Assembly (NCBI GenBank): GCA_021202635.1
Contig: JAJQCQ010000026.1
Location: 1-34,573 of the forward strand
DNA from: Lachnospiraceae bacterium
GTDB taxonomy: Bacteria > Bacillota > Clostridia > Lachnospirales > Lachnospiraceae
Direction of reading: 5' to 3'
DNA: 34,573 bases
This document shows, piece after piece, positions 31,884 to 34,573 of the stretch. A program made the position numbers and the translations under genes. Below the pieces are notes generated by a model, which searched no databases, was not told where the DNA came from, and saw only the letters and a program-made list of their open reading frames with translations. How positions within the stretch are numbered: the stretch's first letter is position 1; every line of letters starts with the position of its first letter.

Positions 31884-33005
31884 TCATCCGTTTTCTTTAT
31901 TTTCCAGAAAACTGTTAATATAGTCAAAGCTCTCCTGCACATGCCAAAACCGGATTCCGAGCGCAAAAAAGCCGTGCAGCGCATCTGCGATTCGATGCAT
32001 CTCGACATCGTTCCCGGCTGCCCGCAGGCGTTCCCCGTATGCCTCGCCCTCGTCCCGCAGCGGGTCATACTCTGCCGTCAGTATCAGCGTACGCGGCATA
32101 TTCTGCAAATCATTCGCCAGAATCGGCGCGAAATAGGGATTCTGCCGATCTTCGGGCACACTCTCATACAAATCCAGGTAGCGCTCCATTTTTTTCGCGG
32201 TCAGCAGGTAGCCTTCCCCGTTTTCGCGAACCGACGCAAATGCCGACTCTTCCGTATAGCAGTTGTTCAGCGCCGGATAAATCAGAATCTGCCGCTCAAT
32301 CTGAAACTCTCCGGTATCCCGCACCATCAGACTTAAGGCCGCCGCCAGATTCCCGCCTGCGCTGTCACCAATCACTGTCAGTCCTCCCGCAGGTACACGC
32401 AGTAAGACCGGTCTTGTTCTCTGTAAATTCTTCTGTAAATTTTTCTGCGAAGTCTCATTTGTCACTGACCGCAACGGAATACGACGTGCCCTGGAGGCCG
32501 TCGTTTCCGTCTGCTCTTCCTCCGTATCGACAGGGCGCTCCCAGTAAAGCTCTCCTCTGGAGAGTGCCCGCGCCGCTGCGTAACAGTCCCGCAGTCCAGT
32601 CGGAAAAGGATGCTCCGGTGCCAGCCGGTATTCCACCGACACGACCAGATGCCCGGTCGCCTGCGCCATACGGGCACAAACCCGGTCGTAATTCTCCACG
32701 CTCTCTGTTACCCAGCCGCCACCGTGAAAAAAAAGCAGTGTTGACATTGGGTAACTGGCCGGCCCGGCTGCCGCCTCGTCCCTCTGATCACATGCTTTCT
32801 CCATATCTTCCATGACTTCCTCCGACGGAAAATACAGTCGAAGCGGCACTTTATAGTCCCCGTTGCAGGCCTCCGCATCCAGTTTTCTGCAAAAAATCCG
32901 TACCGGATCCAGTTTTTTTAAATCAGCCAGCCGTCTCGACGATTCCAGCTCCATATCGCTGTAGGAAAGCGCATGGAGAATCGCTTTCATCGGTTTTGAT
33001 ATCAA
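31884..33005 (-). CDS. Alpha/beta hydrolase, HSL (hormone-sensitive lipase-like) esterase
   Basis: The 373-residue esterase has the HSL signature HGGGW (oxyanion hole, 94-97), the nucleophile Ser215 in GDSAGGN, Asp314 in AEYDPLRDEG and His344 in DALHGF, with EYRLAPEHPFP between them. It should hydrolyse short-chain esters in the cytoplasm; there is no signal peptide. A polar insertion of about 50 residues (157-207, with a small repeat QKNLQKNLQ) sits just before the nucleophile strand, where relatives have a short loop. The start appears to be TTG 33005 with AGAGGAC upstream; ATG 32990 is too far from that site. It probably works with the acyltransferase-like protein that follows. Confidence 0.92.
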   Translation of the reverse strand: MISKPMKAILHALSYSDMELESSRRLADLKKLDPVRIFCRKLDAEACNGDYKVPLRLYFPSEEVMEDMEKACDQRDEAAAGPASYPMSTLLFFHGGGWVTESVENYDRVCARMAQATGHLVVSVEYRLAPEHPFPTGLRDCYAAARALSRGELYWERPVDTEEEQTETTASRARRIPLRSVTNETSQKNLQKNLQRTRPVLLRVPAGGLTVIGDSAGGNLAAALSLMVRDTGEFQIERQILIYPALNNCYTEESAFASVRENGEGYLLTAKKMERYLDLYESVPEDRQNPYFAPILANDLQNMPRTLILTAEYDPLRDEGEAYGERLRAAGNDVEMHRIADALHGFFALGIRFWHVQESFDYINSFLENKENG

Positions 33006-33114
33006 AGATTCGTCCTCTCTTCCATTCCGGTTTTATATACGTCTGCACTCCATGTCGAAACAGCAGCTATCCGCCGACAGCTGTTCCTCTCAACATGCCT
33101 CCAGACATAAACCT

Positions 33115-33564
33115 TTACTTCATCGGTTCCGCCAGCAGCTGATCTTCCCAGCGCTGCAGATTCCCCAGAATTTCCATCACCCGCGCATTCGCGTTATCCA
33201 CCTGCCGAATTGCGTCGTTAATCCTGGACTGCACCATCCAGTCTGCGACCGCGCCGTCAAAAAAGAGATCCGCAAAGCTCAGAAAGCCACCGACTTCTAT
33301 ATTAAAATTCATCGGCACATCGATGTCGCGCAATTCCTTCTTTAATACCTGAAGATAATACTTCGCGTCTTCAATCTGGCGCTGAGCTTTATCCATACGG
33401 CCATGCTTAAACATCGTAGTCATCATGCCGCCGCCGAACAAGTCGAGAAGTCCCCAGTTTTTCGCACCCTTCAGCTCCCTCTGCGCATTTTCCAGGCTGT
33501 CAAGCGCCCAGTTTGCCACTGTGATCGCCTCTCGGACTTCCTTTAAGGTTTGCTGTGTCGTCAT
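33115..33564 (-). CDS. Helical protein of unknown function
   Basis: The 149-residue protein is predicted to be mostly alpha-helical: a charged first helix (TLKEVREAITVANWALDSLE), a glycine-rich hairpin LLDLFGGGMMTTMFKHG, then helices KAQRQIEDAKYYLQVLKKEL and SRINDAIRQVDNANARVMEI. It has no signal peptide or full membrane span, although the FGGGMMTTMF and FLSFADLFFDGAVADWMV stretches could touch a membrane. I do not recognise the family. ATG 33564 has GAGGAG 7 nt upstream; an in-frame extension to 33621 lacks a site. Neighbours are a MazG-like gene upstream and the esterase gene downstream, which give no functional lead. Confidence 0.82.
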   Translation of the reverse strand: MTTQQTLKEVREAITVANWALDSLENAQRELKGAKNWGLLDLFGGGMMTTMFKHGRMDKAQRQIEDAKYYLQVLKKELRDIDVPMNFNIEVGGFLSFADLFFDGAVADWMVQSRINDAIRQVDNANARVMEILGNLQRWEDQLLAEPMK

Positions 33565-33695
33565 ATAGTTCTCCTCATATTCGTCATCTATAAAACATTT
33601 CCCACACGAAACTCTTTTCACAAGCTGACGCGGTCTTCCACCGAACCCTGACTATGGCATTCTTTCCTCATTTTCACAAGACCGAACAGCCGTTT

Positions 33696-34031
33696 TCAAA
33701 GATCTCCCTGCAGCCTTGCAAGTGATTTTTCCGTCTCAAATCCATTTGGATAGCGTTTTTTCAGCTTATCAATATTCGCCTGCAATACTGCTTCCAGCGG
33801 AAGATCCAGCGCAGTCGCAGCCTCCGCCAGATACCACGCGATGTCGCCCAGTTCCTTTGCCAGATGCTCTTTGTCCAGCTCGTGTCCCTGTGCCAGCCAC
33901 TTTTTCACAAGATCGATCGCCTCACCGGATTCTCCGCACAGCCCCATCACGCTGTTGATCAGGACGTCCTTGCGGTCCAGCTCCGGATTCAGCGTCGTCA
34001 TTGCGAGTGTCTGATATTCATTGATGGTCAT
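33696..34031 (-). CDS. MazG-like nucleotide pyrophosphohydrolase
   Basis: The 111-residue protein is a single MazG/all-alpha NTP pyrophosphatase domain. The Mg-binding set is visible as GESGEA (two Glu) near residue 35 and ELGDIAWY (Glu and Asp) about 25 residues later, followed by the conserved NIDKLKKRYPNGFE end. It would cleave a nucleoside triphosphate to the monophosphate and pyrophosphate, as a house-cleaning enzyme. Small stand-alone members are common in Firmicutes and phages. AAGGAG precedes the ATG. It lies just downstream of the thioesterase gene in the same direction. Confidence 0.92.
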   Translation of the reverse strand: MTINEYQTLAMTTLNPELDRKDVLINSVMGLCGESGEAIDLVKKWLAQGHELDKEHLAKELGDIAWYLAEAATALDLPLEAVLQANIDKLKKRYPNGFETEKSLARLQGDL

Positions 34032-34088
34032 TTTCCGAATCTCCTTACATATGGTCTGCGTCCCGCTAAGCTATGAATACCGTCCGCC

Positions 34089-34518
34089 TCACACAAAATC
34101 AGTCGGCAATGCCAGAAATGCCTCATACACCTCAGGAAACTTGCGTTTCAGTGAGATCGGCCTCCCATCCGCCCCCCAGAAAACAATGCCCGGTCTTTCC
34201 CGTACAGCAGACCGTGTCGTCCCCTTCCCGCACTACCTCGTACTTCAGCGTCAGGCGAATCCCGTCAAATTTTTCAATGGCCGCCCGGATTTTTACCGTC
34301 TCGCCAAAATGAACGCTCTTTCCGATCTTTGCCTCGATCGTCAGAACCGGGCTGGCGATCCCCGCCGCTTCCAGCTGATCATAGCCATATCCAATCTCAT
34401 CAAGAATATGCACGCGGCATTCCTCAAACCAGCGGATAAAATTGGAATGGTGAACGACCTGCATCTGGTCGGTCTCATAATACTGAACCCTGTGAATCCA
34501 GGGTGTAATTGTCTGCAT
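34089..34518 (-). pseudogene. YbgC-type acyl-CoA thioesterase gene with a one-base frameshift
   Basis: The first 110 or so residues are a hot-dog-fold thioesterase of the YbgC/4HBT group: RVQYYETDQMQVVHHSNFIRW carries the Y-x-D catalytic region, followed by VHFGETVKI and a late KTGHCFL. The open frame then reads GGGWEADLTETQVS and stops at 34132. If one C is removed from the run of six Cs at 34172-34177, the frame continues ...CFLGADGRPISLKRKF, then PEVYEAFLALPTDFV, to a stop at 34089. This is the normal family ending. So the gene is either frameshifted, phase-variable, or carries a sequencing error. The ribosome binding site GAAGGA is near ATG 34518. Confidence 0.85.
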
Positions 34519-34573
34519 CCTGCTATCCTTCTTTCCAATGATCTGTCATGGTTACATTCTCTTTCATTCTAGT

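Noticed and set aside
34523-34573. Possible 3' end of an upstream minus-strand gene at the window edge
   Set aside because: A 16-codon open frame ends at a TAG just before the thioesterase start, but it also contains ATGs and is too short to support a call.
1-34573. Prophage, insertion sequence, CRISPR array, tRNA or rRNA
   Set aside because: No transposase, integrase, phage structural gene, regularly spaced repeat array or recognisable tRNA/rRNA sequence was seen on either strand.

Overview
The window reads as chromosomal core plus accessory DNA from a Firmicute of the class Clostridia, most likely a gut Lachnospiraceae. This placement rests on gene content and order (cysS, mini-RNase III and rlmB in a row; a KtrAB-type potassium system; strong AGGAGG-type ribosome binding sites; near-balanced base composition; a condensation-fold/DUF6320 protein next to an HSL esterase). 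It is an inference from families and not a database match. I see no rRNA, tRNA, CRISPR array, transposase or phage gene.

Layout. (1) 1-10.4 kb: a small lipoprotein gene on the + strand converges on a long minus-strand housekeeping series. In transcription order this is ispF, a damaged HI0074-like gene, cysS, mrnC, rlmB, glmM, an ABC exporter, hisC and a SAM methyltransferase. cysS has its own consensus promoter and a structured leader without T-box landmarks. (2) 10.4-25.6 kb: a peptide-utilisation island. A minus-strand operon encodes an M20 amidohydrolase, a peptide-binding protein with a twin-arginine-type signal, permeases B and C, a second M20 enzyme and ATPases D and F. An M42 aminopeptidase with its own promoter follows. 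Divergent from it, a + strand operon with a near-perfect promoter encodes DUF1177, an AroM-family protein, a C39/papain-like cysteine peptidase without a signal peptide, and an M18 aminopeptidase. A third M20 enzyme converges on that operon across a strong bidirectional terminator. (3) 25.6-27.4 kb: a RpiB/LacAB-type isomerase and a signal-less GH26 enzyme. (4) 27.6-29.8 kb: KtrB and KtrA. (5) 29.9-33.0 kb: a membrane-anchored condensation-fold acyltransferase-like protein and an HSL-type alpha/beta hydrolase. (6) 33.1-34.5 kb: a helical protein of unknown function, a MazG-like pyrophosphohydrolase, and a YbgC-type thioesterase gene broken by one extra base in a run of six Cs.

How it may work together. 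The island combines an importer for di/oligopeptides with six hydrolases of five types (M42, three M20, M18, C39-like) and two poorly understood proteins. AroM carries two cysteine motifs reminiscent of the Asp/Glu racemase superfamily. The set suggests uptake and intracellular breakdown of unusual or capped peptides, possibly with D- or otherwise modified residues. That coupling is the best candidate here for an undescribed system. The regulation is also notable: a terminator-like hairpin in the leader of the transporter operon, a dyad abutting the -10 of the binding-protein gene, three consecutive perfect hairpins between the binding-protein and permease genes, and palindromic intergenic repeats.
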